Part shown: one piece after another, positions 24,234 to 34,100 of the stretch
Layout of the letters: the number at the start of each line of letters is the position of its first letter
How positions within the stretch are numbered: the stretch's first letter is position 1
From: UBA6772 sp965183875
GTDB taxonomy: Bacteria > Bacteroidota > Bacteroidia > Flavobacteriales > UBA7430
Direction: 5' to 3'
Assembly (NCBI GenBank): GCA_965183875.1
Contig: CBCYMK010000010.1
Coordinates: forward strand, 1 to 55,685
Length of the DNA stretch: 55,685 bases
The notes under the pieces: model-generated
Database searches by the model: none
Told to the model about the DNA's origin: nothing
What the model saw: the letters and a program-made list of their open reading frames with translations, nothing else
Program-made: the position numbers and the translations under genes

Positions 24234-25232
24234 TTAATTTTTTAGTAGTTTAAAGCTTCTCGTAGCTAGCTCATTTTCCAATTTGAATATATAAACCCCC
24301 TGCTTAAGCCAGTTAGTATCTATAGTGCTATTACCGCTATTTAGGGCTGTTTCGAAGAGTAGATCCCCCAGGATAGTGTATACTTTAAGTTTTGAAGCTT
24401 TCTCTAGTTCAATTTTTAATGAATTGGTGAATGGGTTTGGAGAAAGAGAATTTGTAAGAGATTCGCTATTTAAAGATAAGTTCTCAGAATTTGTAAACAC
24501 AGAATTTCCGGCAAAGTTGTCCATTAGTGCTACAACTTGGTCTTGTTGACCATGGAACACACCCGAATTAGATGCATTAATACCTGTAAATAGTTTGTCG
24601 TAATGAACATCTAAATAAATAATTATTTCTTCTTCTGTTTCAACAGTATTTATAGCGAGACTTTGACTCATATAAAGTATATCACCCACAGCGTGGTATT
24701 GCAATACAGATTCAAAAAGCCCATCCGAATCCTCGTCTACCATCGCCTCAATAGCAGCAAATCTATAACCTGCTGCCCAGCCCCAGTGCATACTTGGGTT
24801 TTTTGGTGCTAAAGCATGGCTGCTTGACCAAAGCGTTGGGTCTTGGTGGTTTATATCTTCTGCTACACCTACATTAAATTCCATGGTTATAAGGTCTGAA
24901 ATATTGCGTTCACCTAAGCTGTATTTGTTTTTAAGTGTATTTATAAACACCTGTTTTCCATCGTAGCTAATAAGGTCGTTTTCTGCAGTGTAAAAGTCCC
25001 CTCCATATTCTATGGCTTCTCCAGAATTAGAGACTAGTTTATTTATTGTAAGGTAATACTCAAGTCGAGAAATAGTACAGGTAATGGTATCGTCTAATGT
25101 GTAGTGGTTATCGAGTGTGAATTCTGCTCCATCGTAGTAATGGCTTAAGAATAAACTAACTTCTTTTTGCTGTGAAAAACAATTTAAAGAAATTGAGAGT
25201 AGAAGTGTTACTAAGCTGTAAGTGTATTTCAT
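24234..25232 (-). CDS. MbnP-like copper-binding domain protein with T9SS type A tail
   Basis: This 332-residue exported protein has a signal peptide (~1-20), an MbnP-like domain (~22-235) and a C-terminal Por-secretion tail from about residue 262 (SLSPNPFTNSLKIEL, WLKQGVYIFKLE). The diagnostic stretch is FNVGVAEDINHQDPTLW followed by LAPKNPSMHWGWAAGYRF, with Trp135, Trp150 and Trp152. MbnP proteins bind copper after a Trp is oxidised by the di-haem partner. The gene precedes the MbnH-like gene by 3 bp, so they should be one operon. TATTTTTG on the minus strand at 25250-25257 is a likely -7 element. Confidence 0.8.
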   Translation of the reverse strand: MKYTYSLVTLLLSISLNCFSQQKEVSLFLSHYYDGAEFTLDNHYTLDDTITCTISRLEYYLTINKLVSNSGEAIEYGGDFYTAENDLISYDGKQVFINTLKNKYSLGERNISDLITMEFNVGVAEDINHQDPTLWSSSHALAPKNPSMHWGWAAGYRFAAIEAMVDEDSDGLFESVLQYHAVGDILYMSQSLAINTVETEEEIIIYLDVHYDKLFTGINASNSGVFHGQQDQVVALMDNFAGNSVFTNSENLSLNSESLTNSLSPNPFTNSLKIELEKASKLKVYTILGDLLFETALNSGNSTIDTNWLKQGVYIFKLENELATRSFKLLKN

Positions 25233-25278
25233 AGCGAATTTATTTGTTCCAAAAATAGTGAAAATATATAAGGTTTAC

Positions 25279-26463
25279 TTAGCTGTTGCTTGCAATCTGG
25301 TTTTTATAAAACCAGAGTAAACAATATGCAATTACAGAGGAGCCTATAATACCCATGGTGAAAAATGCACTGTTAAGGTTATGATTATCTGCAATCCACC
25401 CTACGAATGGGGCTATTATGGCAAAGCTAATTCTTATTATAAAACTTCTTACACTCATTACGGTTGCTCGTACATTAGATTCGGCATATCTGTTTATGTA
25501 TTTCCGTAATAAGGGAGTTGCATACCCACGGTTAGCATAAAAAAGAAATAGGATTAATAAACTAAGGTAGCTCATATGGGTGCCGATAAAAAAGTAGGTG
25601 GAAACGGTGATGAATCCAATTAGATAAAGGCTGGTTAATTCTGTAAATCGTTTTTCTATATAGTGTGCTCTAAAAGCAAAAATCCCAACTATAATATTGA
25701 GTAAAGCCCAAACAAGTCCATAGTTTTTCATGTTTATACCTATGTCCTTTAAGAAAGGTTGTGCCAGCCAAGCCATCATTAAAGTACTTACCCCAATTAC
25801 AGAAGAGTAAATTATATGAGTTCTTAAGTGTTTATGTTCTATAAGAGAAAAGTGAACTACTTTAAATATAGATTTCCAGGTACTTTTTAGTCGGTTTTTA
25901 TGTGTGCTAGGTTCTTTAAGGCTAATGGCAAAAGGAATTGCAAGGAACGCTACAATAACTTGTGCATAGGCAGGGTATCGAAAAGAGATAGCGGCTAAGA
26001 AACCGCCCAAAATTCCAGCTGCTGCTTCAGAAAAGTTCCCTATAGAAATGCTCCTCCCTTCGTATTTTAAGAATTTATCCTCTGCTTCTACCTCTAACAA
26101 ACTGTCGTACATTAGGGCTGTGTCGGCACCAGAAATAAAGCTATTTCCTAATCCAAGAAGAACTTCAGCAGCTAAAAACCACCAGAAATTATAGGAAATA
26201 GAAAATAAGCTAAAGCCTAAAAACGCAAGTATACAACCTAGAATAAGTGTTTTTCTCCTCCCTAGTATATCTGCTGCATATCCAGAAGGAATTTCCATTA
26301 ATCCTACCGATAAAGAATAACTTGCTTGTAGTATCATTATACTTTGTAAACTCAGTCCATTGTCTTGAAAAAACAAGACTATTATTGGCATGATAATCAT
26401 GAACCATAAAGCTCCTTTAATTACAAAGAGCTTCCAAATATTGGGGTGTGGGAATCGAATCAT
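25279..26463 (-). CDS. Major facilitator superfamily transporter
   Basis: An inner-membrane protein of 394 residues with about 12 hydrophobic segments. The MFS motif A-like loop GYAADILGRRKT follows the second segment, with GLGNSFISGADTALMYD in the fourth/fifth region. The substrate is unknown; a drug/H+ antiporter-like exporter is the usual annotation for such sequences. Its start overlaps the 3' end of xerD by 4 bp, suggesting translational coupling. The MbnP-like gene follows after 46 bp and probably has its own promoter. Confidence 0.85.
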   Translation of the reverse strand: MIRFPHPNIWKLFVIKGALWFMIIMPIIVLFFQDNGLSLQSIMILQASYSLSVGLMEIPSGYAADILGRRKTLILGCILAFLGFSLFSISYNFWWFLAAEVLLGLGNSFISGADTALMYDSLLEVEAEDKFLKYEGRSISIGNFSEAAAGILGGFLAAISFRYPAYAQVIVAFLAIPFAISLKEPSTHKNRLKSTWKSIFKVVHFSLIEHKHLRTHIIYSSVIGVSTLMMAWLAQPFLKDIGINMKNYGLVWALLNIIVGIFAFRAHYIEKRFTELTSLYLIGFITVSTYFFIGTHMSYLSLLILFLFYANRGYATPLLRKYINRYAESNVRATVMSVRSFIIRISFAIIAPFVGWIADNHNLNSAFFTMGIIGSSVIAYCLLWFYKNQIASNS

Positions 26464-27360
26464 TTTCGTGGGTGGTGTGCTATAATTTCTTCTCTTACAA
26501 ATTGCTTGTCTATATGTAAGTATATTTCTGTAGTGCTTATGCTTTCGTGTCCTAATAGACTCTGTATAGCTCTTAAATCTGCCCCTCCTTGGAGCAGATG
26601 GCTAGCGAAGGAATGTCTAAACGTATGCGGACTAATTTTTTTTCGTATTCCCGCTTTTAGCGCTTCTTTTTGTACAATCGTAAATATCATTACCCTTGTG
26701 AGCTGTTTACCACGGTTGTTTAAAAATACAAAGTCCTCGTGTCCAGCTGCAATATTTTGATGTGATCGAATTAATTGTATATAGTTTTTTAAGTAGTTAG
26801 TGAGGGTTTTATTCACTGGGATGAGTCGTTCTTTTGAACCTTTCCCTAAAACAATTAAAAAGCCTTCTTCTAAAAACAACTTTGAGCATTGTAGGTTTAC
26901 CAATTCCGAAACTCTTAGTCCGCAAGAGTAAAGTGTTTCTAAAATTGTTCTATTTCGTTCTCCAAACTTACCAGACAAGTCTACAGAATCTATAATTCTG
27001 TCTACCTCTTTCTTGCTAAGTGTTTCTGGTAGTTTTTCGTTCTATCGAAGGGTTATCGATTTTAGTTAATGGATTTACCTTGATGCATTCCTCCAATTCT
27101 AAATAATTGTAAAACGATTTTAAACTCGAAAGTATTCTCGCTTGAGATTTACTGGAGGCTCCTTGCTCGTGTAAGTTGATGATGAACAAGCGAATGGCTT
27201 CAGTATTTAATTTTGTACAATCTTTTATCTCTAGGTTTAATAAGCTAAAGTCTGCCAGTTTAGTGAGGTCATGTAAATACGCTTCGATGGTGTTGTTGGC
27301 ATGTGCCTTCTCCAGTACGAGGTAATTACGGTATTCTTCTAAAGCCCTTTTCCAGTTCAT
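26460..27360 (-). pseudogene. xerD: Tyrosine recombinase XerD, frameshifted
   Basis: XerD with XerC resolves chromosome dimers at dif. The N-terminal SAM-like domain (MNWKRALEEYRNYLVLEK..., 27360 to ~27030) and the catalytic domain (to 26460) are in different frames. The shift lies in a run of five T (27033-27037, plus strand). Removing one base restores ERKLPETLSKKEVDRIID between the halves. Catalytic residues are present: Arg in YSCGLRVSEL, HTFRHSFASH, GHESISTTEIYLH with the Tyr. The ending HHPR is XerD-like. TATATTTG at 27384-27391 is a likely -7 element. A broken xerD is unexpected; sequencing error is possible. Confidence 0.82.
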
Positions 27361-27475
27361 TTGTTATCTTAGCAAGCTGAAGGCAAATATATGAAACCAG
27401 CTATAAACAAAATCGTATTCTCTAAGGGAATGAAAGTGCTTGTTTAAGTTTATAAAATCAATCAATTATAGATAC

Positions 27476-27895
27476 ATGAAAGTGATTATTATTAATGGCC
27501 CTAATTTGAATTTGTTAGGTAAAAGAGAGCCTTCTGTATATGGATCTCAGACTTTTGAATCTTATTTAAATGACTTAAGGAAGGAGTTTTCACCTATTAG
27601 TATAGATTATTTTCAGAGTAATATTGAGGGAGAGTTGATCGATAAAATTCAAGAAGTTGGTTTTTCTTACCATTCCATAATTATAAATGCTGGAGGCTAT
27701 ACACATACCTCAGTAGCGATTTCAGACGCAATAGCATCTGTAGAGGTCCCATGTATAGAGGTTCATATATCTCAACCTGCAGCAAGAGAGTCCTACAGGC
27801 ATAATTCGTTAATTGCTGGAAAGTGTAAATCTAGTATTAGTGGTTTTGGATTAAACTCTTATAGATTGGCTTTGTGTAGCTTGGTGCAAGAATAA
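27476..27895 (+). CDS. aroQ: 3-dehydroquinate dehydratase, type II
   Basis: This 139-residue enzyme from MKVIII (start 27476) converts 3-dehydroquinate to 3-dehydroshikimate in the shikimate pathway. The ATG at 27440 would add 12 residues not seen in the family. Motifs are NGPNLNLLGKREPSVYG (catalytic Tyr), the SNIEGELIDKIQ region, INAGGYTHTSVAISDA and EVHISQPAARESYRHNS with the catalytic His. It is divergent from xerD and followed by murB after 22 bp. Confidence 0.93.
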   Translation: MKVIIINGPNLNLLGKREPSVYGSQTFESYLNDLRKEFSPISIDYFQSNIEGELIDKIQEVGFSYHSIIINAGGYTHTSVAISDAIASVEVPCIEVHISQPAARESYRHNSLIAGKCKSSISGFGLNSYRLALCSLVQE

Positions 27896-27917
27896 ATTAC
27901 TATTAGATTGAAATTAT

Positions 27918-28925
27918 ATGCAAGTTTTAGAAAACATCTCCCTTAAGCCTTATAATACCTTCGGTATAGAATGTAAAGCACGCTTTTTTGCGATAATCGA
28001 ATCTAGGTCCGATTTAAGAAAAATCTATGCAGAGCCAGAATTCCTAAAACTCCCAAAGTTAATCTTAGGAGGTGGAAGTAATATTTTGCTCTGTTCCGAC
28101 TTCGAAGGCTTGGTTATTAAAATTGATCTAAAAGGGATTGAAGTGTTAGCCGATGGATCTGTTAAAGTTCAGGCAGGAGAGAATTGGCACGACTTCGTTT
28201 TATGGTCTCTAAAGAATGGGTATAATGGATTAGAGAATTTGTCTTTAATCCCTGGAAATGTAGGTACTGCACCAATGCAAAATATTGGGGCTTACGGAGT
28301 AGAGTTGAAGGATGTGTTTTTTGAACTAGAAGCTTTTCATATAAGATCTGAGGAAGTGCATGTATTTTCAAATTCACAATGTGAATTCGGCTATAGAGAG
28401 TCCGTTTTTAAGAACAGGCACAAAGGGAAGTACATTATCTTATCTGTAAGGTTTAATTTATTTAAGAATGCTCTGGTTGATATACAGTATGGAGCTATTT
28501 CTACAGTTTTAGAAAGTAAGGGAATTGTTTCTCCTACACCAAAACAGGTGAGTGATGCGGTTATTGAGATACGGGAGTCAAAGCTTCCAAACCCTAAAGA
28601 AATTGGGAATTCCGGCTCATTTTTTAAAAATCCTGTCATTTTAAAATCCGATTTTATAAAATTACAAGAACAGTATCCAACAATTCCTAGTTACCCGATT
28701 AACGATATGGAGGTTAAGGTACCTGCTGCTTGGTTAATAGAAAAGTCCGGTTGGAAAGGTGAAGTGTTTGGTAATTATGGTGTACATAAAAATCAAGCTT
28801 TAGTACTGGTAAACTACGGTGGCGCTAATGGAGATGCTATTTTTCAATTAGCAAAGAAAATACAAGAATCCGTGAAGCTTAACTTTGATATTCATTTATT
28901 TATGGAGGTGAATATTATTAAATAA
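27918..28925 (+). CDS. murB: UDP-N-acetylenolpyruvoylglucosamine reductase
   Basis: The cytoplasmic flavoenzyme of 335 residues reduces UDP-GlcNAc-enolpyruvate to UDP-MurNAc in peptidoglycan synthesis. Seen are the FAD-domain motifs YNTFGIECKA, LGGGSNILL, SLIPGNVGTAPMQNIGAYG, and the GNSGSFFKNP segment with the catalytic Ser. The C-terminal region including AAWLIEKSGWKG and the length match the E. coli-like type I enzyme. It lies 22 bp after aroQ. Confidence 0.94.
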   Translation: MQVLENISLKPYNTFGIECKARFFAIIESRSDLRKIYAEPEFLKLPKLILGGGSNILLCSDFEGLVIKIDLKGIEVLADGSVKVQAGENWHDFVLWSLKNGYNGLENLSLIPGNVGTAPMQNIGAYGVELKDVFFELEAFHIRSEEVHVFSNSQCEFGYRESVFKNRHKGKYIILSVRFNLFKNALVDIQYGAISTVLESKGIVSPTPKQVSDAVIEIRESKLPNPKEIGNSGSFFKNPVILKSDFIKLQEQYPTIPSYPINDMEVKVPAAWLIEKSGWKGEVFGNYGVHKNQALVLVNYGGANGDAIFQLAKKIQESVKLNFDIHLFMEVNIIK

Positions 28926-28991
28926 GTCTATTTGGCTTATTAAATTCGGATTTTAAATTCTTTGGTTTAAATTTGCTAAAATTTACAACAG

Positions 28992-29180
28992 ATGAAGACA
29001 GTATTTTTAACTATTGGTTTATTGGGCTTAGGTATTGCAGGTATTGCTATTAAGATATGGGCAAAAAAAGACGGTGAATTCGAAGGGACTTGTGCCAGCA
29101 ATAATCCTTTAGTTACTCCAGAGGGAGAAGCTTGTGGGTTTTGTGGTGCCGAATCTGATGAGCAGTGTAAAGCTGAGTAA
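28992..29180 (+). CDS. Small single-pass membrane or secreted protein
   Basis: The 62-residue protein has one N-terminal hydrophobic segment (residues 3-22) and then a short hydrophilic domain with cysteines in CASNNPL, ACGFCGA and EQCKAE. The CxxC could bind a metal or form a disulphide. Similar tiny proteins are known across Flavobacteriia without assigned function. TAAATTTG at 28968-28975 may be its -7 element, giving a very short leader. It stands between murB and a dehydrogenase gene, with gaps of ~66 bp on either side. Confidence 0.72.
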   Translation: MKTVFLTIGLLGLGIAGIAIKIWAKKDGEFEGTCASNNPLVTPEGEACGFCGAESDEQCKAE

Positions 29181-29248
29181 TACTGATTGTTTGTATTGTA
29201 GTATACGATGACTACAAAATTGTGTTTTGAATCCCCAAAAAAATCTTC

Positions 29249-30451
29249 ATGAAAATAGGTATCCTTAGAGAAGGTAAAACTCCTCCAGATAAACGCGTTG
29301 CTTTGAGTCCAGAACAGTGTGTTCAAGTGCAAGAGCAGTATCCGGCTCTAGAATTAGTAATTCAACCGAGTCCAATACGACGCTTTCTAGACAGTGAATA
29401 TTCTGATTTAGGTCTTATACTACAAGAAGATTTATCTGATTGTGATGTAATAATAGGTGTAAAGGAAGTGCCTAAAAAGGATTTAATTCCTAATAAAACG
29501 TATTTCTATTTCTCTCATACAATTAAAGAACAGCCATATAATAGAGATTTACTCTTAAAGATGATGTCTTTAAATATTAAAATGATCGATTATGAAACCC
29601 TTACCAATTCAAATGGAAAGCGTTTAATTGGTTTTGGTAGATATGCCGGAATTGTAGGCTGTTATAATGGTTTTTTAGCGCAGGGAAAAAGAACAGGTGC
29701 ATACGATTTAAAACCAGCTCACCAATGTGAGGATCGTAGAGAGATGGAGTCTGAATTAGTTAAGATTAAACTCCAGCCTATTAAAATTGTTCTTACGGGG
29801 TCTGGTAGAGTAGGTAATGGTATACTAGAACTTATAAAGCTTATAGGTATTAAAGAAGTTTCTAAAGAGCAGTTTTTAACTGAAGATTTTAATGAGCCTG
29901 TTTTTGTTCATTTAAATACCTTAGATTATAATATAAGAATTGATGGTGCTGAATCGTCGAAGAGTGATTTTTATGCTAAGCCTAAGGAGTATAAGTCTGA
30001 TTTCTTAAAGTATGCGAAGGTTTCTGAAATGTTTATTGCAGGGCATTATTATGCCGCAGACTCCCCTTATTTGTTTACAAGAGAAGAAGCTAAATTAGCG
30101 AGTTTTAAAATTAGAACTGTGGCAGATGTATCTTGCGATATTGATGGCCCTGTAGCGAGTACTATTGAGCCTTCAACCATTGCAGATCCTATTTACGGAT
30201 ACAATCCATTAACTGAGCTTGTTGACGATTATACCAAGCCTGAAGTGATAACAGTAATGGCTGTAGATAATTTACCATGTGAATTGCCAAAGGATGCTTC
30301 AGTAGATTTTGGTGCAGAAATGATAAAGCATATTTTACCATGCTTGTTGTTGGAGGATCCATCTAAAATTATTGAAAGAGCGACCATTTGTGAAAATGGA
30401 AAACTTACAAAACACTACGAATACCTCTCGGATTATGTTTTAGGTAAATAA
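29249..30451 (+). CDS. Saccharopine dehydrogenase/alanine dehydrogenase-like NAD(P) enzyme
   Basis: A 400-residue protein. The N-terminal domain (MKIGILREGKTPPDKRVALSP...) is that of the alanine dehydrogenase/transhydrogenase/LYS1 family, followed by a Rossmann domain with VLTGSGRVGNGILELI (~residues 181-196). The segments DVSCDIDGPVASTIEPSTIADP and AVDNLPCELPKDAS match saccharopine dehydrogenases of the LYS1 type. The physiological substrate is uncertain; lysine metabolism or a related imine reduction is likely. A putative small RNA lies immediately downstream. Confidence 0.82.
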   Translation: MKIGILREGKTPPDKRVALSPEQCVQVQEQYPALELVIQPSPIRRFLDSEYSDLGLILQEDLSDCDVIIGVKEVPKKDLIPNKTYFYFSHTIKEQPYNRDLLLKMMSLNIKMIDYETLTNSNGKRLIGFGRYAGIVGCYNGFLAQGKRTGAYDLKPAHQCEDRREMESELVKIKLQPIKIVLTGSGRVGNGILELIKLIGIKEVSKEQFLTEDFNEPVFVHLNTLDYNIRIDGAESSKSDFYAKPKEYKSDFLKYAKVSEMFIAGHYYAADSPYLFTREEAKLASFKIRTVADVSCDIDGPVASTIEPSTIADPIYGYNPLTELVDDYTKPEVITVMAVDNLPCELPKDASVDFGAEMIKHILPCLLLEDPSKIIERATICENGKLTKHYEYLSDYVLGK

Positions 30452-30477
30452 TTTTTAAAATTTATTCTTTGGCATAG

Positions 30478-30508
30478 TTGTTGTTATATATAGTTTGTTG
30501 TATATTTG
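30478..30508 (+). promoter_or_regulatory. Promoter of a putative small RNA
   Basis: TTG at 30478-30480 (or 30481-30483) and a perfect TATATTTG at 30501-30508, spaced 20 (or 17) bp apart, fit the bacteroidotal consensus. No gene starts downstream before a terminator. Confidence 0.6.
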
Positions 30509-30513
30509 CAACA

Positions 30514-30578
30514 GATTAAAATCCTGGGGGGGATTTAGAATCATAGTTTAAGAGGCTCGCAATTGCGAGCCTCTTTTC
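30514..30578 (+). ncRNA. Putative ~65-nt small RNA
   Basis: A promoter-like element ends at 30508. Downstream lie a small hairpin (aaatcc, loop tggggg, ggattt; 30519-30536) and then a strong terminator hairpin (gaggctcgcaattgcgagcc) followed by T4. There is no start codon with an open frame. This arrangement suggests an independent short transcript, but a leaky terminator of the preceding gene is an alternative. I cannot match it to an Rfam family from memory. Confidence 0.5.
30551..30577 (+). terminator. Terminator of the putative small RNA
   Basis: Perfect stem gaggctcgca/tgcgagcctc with a minimal AT loop, then tttt. Confidence 0.85.
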
Positions 30579-30630
30579 GTATACACTGGTTTTACTTTAC
30601 CTAATAGAGGGTTTACTATAAGTTTAAGGC

Positions 30631-30655
30631 AAAAAAAAAGCCCCTTAGGGCTTTT
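30631..30655 (-). terminator. Terminator after the DUF2147 gene
   Basis: Stem aagcccc/gggctt; read on the minus strand it is followed by nine T. It lies directly after the stop codon of the DUF2147 gene. Confidence 0.82.
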
Positions 30656-30661
30656 GCGTAA

Positions 30662-31114
30662 TTACTTAAGTTCTTTAAGTGTTGAGCGTGTCCAAGAGGT
30701 GGTTTTCCCAAACAGAGAAAATCCTATATATCCTCTAAGGTTTAAGATGTCGAGTCCATCTGTCTTAGCGTACAAGGAGTAGGTGTCACCTTCTCTGGCA
30801 TCGTATATCTTTCCTTCATTCCATTCTTTTTCGTCGGCATCCCAAACTAAGTTATGCATTACAGTCATCCCTAGTTTTTTACGAGTTTTTAGTTTTTCGT
30901 CTGGATTTTTGACGTCTAACATCCATTCCCCATTTACGTCTTTAGCCTTTTCAAGCCATACAATTTTCCCGAAATAGCTGTCTTTTTCTATATATACTTC
31001 TATTTGTGCATCTCCTTCTTCGTTTAGCCAAATGCCTAATATGTCTGAAGAGTTTTGCGCAAAAAGTGCGCTTGTACCTAAAAGTAATAGGCCGAGTAAT
31101 ACTGATTTTTTCAT
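30662..31114 (-). CDS. Secreted DUF2147 protein
   Basis: This 150-residue protein has a signal peptide (MKKSVLLGLLLLGTSALFAQ). The DUF2147 domain reads DILGIWLNEEGDAQIEVY, YFGKIVWLEKAKD, NGEWMLDVKNPDEKL and LRGYIGFSLFGKTTSW. The domain is common in exported proteins of Bacteroidota and Proteobacteria; its function is not known. It is the last gene of a minus-strand run nadC, yihY, M1 peptidase, DUF2147 with short gaps. Confidence 0.88.
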   Translation of the reverse strand: MKKSVLLGLLLLGTSALFAQNSSDILGIWLNEEGDAQIEVYIEKDSYFGKIVWLEKAKDVNGEWMLDVKNPDEKLKTRKKLGMTVMHNLVWDADEKEWNEGKIYDAREGDTYSLYAKTDGLDILNLRGYIGFSLFGKTTSWTRSTLKELK

Positions 31115-31130
31115 GTTTGTGGTTTTGTTG

Positions 31131-34100
31131 TTAAAAGCTTCTGTTTAGTCCAATTACAAATCTATTAAAGTCTAAGAAATTTTCTCCGTAGGGTGGTCTA
31201 TTCATTAACCAAGGTAAATCTATCCTTAGTATTAATGGTTTAATATTATTAATGTTTTTGAACAGCGTAAAGGTACTTCCCAACCCAGCATCAGCTCTAA
31301 AGTTACCAAGTACTAATTGTTCATCTAGTGTATTTGTATTTAGCACACCTGCATCACCAAATATATAGTTGGTCATATTCAGTTTTTTTTGCAAAAGGCA
31401 AATAATTTGAGAATTCTAATTCTGCAGAGAACGATGCTCCTGCTGTACCGGAATAGTTAAATGTTTGATTAGCTAAATCGCCTTGTGGCATTAAATACCC
31501 TGCATAAGCTCTGAGGTTTAATCCTCCTCCCATCTGAAAGTGATTTAAATTGTCGTTGTATCCCAACCAATCTCTATTTATAAACCCAGTAGATCTAGTG
31601 TATTTATTGTTCATCATTTCTTCTGGATTTGCGCCAGCAGCAAATACTTTAGTCTCTGGTGCCATGGATGTACCTGAGCTGTATATACCGTAAAATCTAG
31701 TTTTTAAATTGAGTTTATCGATAGTGGTTTTGTTGATCACCTCTAAGCTTAATTGTGAGTAGTTATAGTCGCTTCCTAGTGTGCTTGATTTTAAAGCTAA
31801 ATGCATCGATCCATTACCACTATGGTATTTGTAAAAATGATTTATTCCTACAGTAAGTGTGTTGTTCCACTTATTTGCTTGCCAAAACTCATCATCGTTC
31901 AATAAAAGGTAAGTGCTACTCGTTCTTTCGGGTCTTTGCATAACCTTTATTTCTGCATAAATCTTGTTGTTCTTAAGTTCTTGTGCAATTCTCAGTTTGT
32001 GTAGATCCAGTCCATCAAGCTTTTTTGTTTGTAAACTCAATCCTAGCCCTTTGTTTAGTTTATGGAGGGGAGTACTGTAGTCTATTTCATAGGAGAATTG
32101 ATTGTAGTCGCTGGTAGATTTAATAGTGTCTAAAACTTCTAATCCTTCGTCGTTTGTATAATTAACCACTCCATCTGGTAGGTATTCCTTGTTTTGTGCA
32201 AATCCGGTATTCACCCAAAAAGTACCGTCAAACTTATGGTGTATGTCCATATAATCTCCTGTAAATTGAATACCGGTTTTTATTCCATCGTAACCGTTGT
32301 ACCATAATTTAGGACGGAGGGTAAGTTCGTATTTTTTCCAATCTGGGTAAGACCAAACAAAATCTTCTAATTCTAAAGAAATGTTTTTATATAAACTATT
32401 GTCTACCATATAAGCATCCGCTAGTCGGTTAGTAGGGTCAATAACTATATCTCTAATTCCTTTAGGAGCTCTAATAATAACGCTGTGTTTAGGGTGTATT
32501 TTCCCAAATCCGTACCATTTCTCGAGTACTTTAGCATTTGTTTTTTTAATAAACCAAGTGTTTGGAATATGGTATTCTTGCTTACTCCCATCCTTCGAAA
32601 TCACGGTAAAGTCTATAGGCATTTGCATGCCTGCTTTTCTTTCGAATGTAAGTTGGAAAAGCTCGTCTGATCCCTTTAATTTCTTAGCAGATCTCACTGC
32701 ATAGTCTATGTCTTTTGTGGTTTCCATCCATTGGTCGAAAAACCAGTTTAGATCTACCTTAGTATAATTAATAACACTATTCTAAAATCATTAAAATAAG
32801 GGTGTGCGATTTTCCAAGTTTGGAAATAATTCTGAATGGCTTCTAAGAATAGTTCATCACCAAGCACGTATTGTAGATTATACAACATAGCAGCTGTTTT
32901 GTAGTACACATGTCTGTATCCTCCACCATGTCCTAAAGCAGAACCAAAATCATCGGAGTGTGTATTTAGCTGTGGTGTATTGTTTTGTGTAGCATCTTTT
33001 ATATAAGAGTTGTAGATCGATCTATCTCTAGGGTGTAAGTCTTTGGTGTGCTTGGCTATGTATTTATTAGAGGAAATGTTTTGAACCATTTTTGAACCAT
33101 CAATTTTCTCTAATCCCCAAGCTGTAAGGAATTGAGTAAATCCTTCATCTAATGCAGCTCTATAAGTCTCATTATTTCCTACTTGTCCATAAAACCAATT
33201 ATGACCTATTTCGTGTACTAACAAGCCTCTGTAACTTGGGTCTGCTCCACCATCTAGTGTAAGCATTGGGTATTCCATTCCATCTTGAGCATCGGCAACA
33301 TCATTTTGTGGTAGGTGTACATTCCGAAATCTTCAGAAAACACTTCAATTATTTTAGCTGCATATTCAGCTGCATTTTGCCACTTACTAGCGTGTTGTTC
33401 TTGTGCTAAGGCATAGCAAGTAATTCCGTTCCAACTTGCTTCTCCAATACGGTAATTTGGGTCTGCCGTAAAAGCAAAATCGTGAACATTCTCTGCGTGG
33501 AACTTCCAGGTTTTTCGCTCTGTAGGCTTGTATTTTATTATTTCTGAAGCCGCCTCATTCCAAGGTTTGTTTTTGAAATTAGCGATATCTAACTGTTTTC
33601 TTAATTCTTTAGGAAGTAATTCGTCTCTATTGAGTAAGAACCCAGTAGCATCAACTATATAATTAGCTGCAAACGTTAATTCCACATCAAAAGCACCAAA
33701 GTCTCCGTAAAATTCCTTCCCTAAGTGTTGGTCTGTAGTCCAACCAAATTTAGCATCGTATACCGAAATTCTAGGATACCAATGCACCCCATCGTAGTGA
33801 GTTTTACCATTGGAATTAAATTTCTTCATTCTTCTACCCATAGAGCCTTTACCGAAATAGGTGGTAAATTCTAGATCGAAATCGATAGATTCTCCAGATT
33901 TTATAGGTTTACTTAAATGAACTTTTAGGATGGTATTGTCTTGTTCTAACAGAATTTTACGTCCCCGAGATGTGATTTTATGTACCTCAGTACCTTTTTT
34001 GTTGGCCTCGTAAGGACCGTAGTTAAGTTTATTATTGTTTTGTTCGTTTAAATCCGCATGATGAGATTCTGGTTGAAAAGCATTTTGGTAGAGGTGGAAG

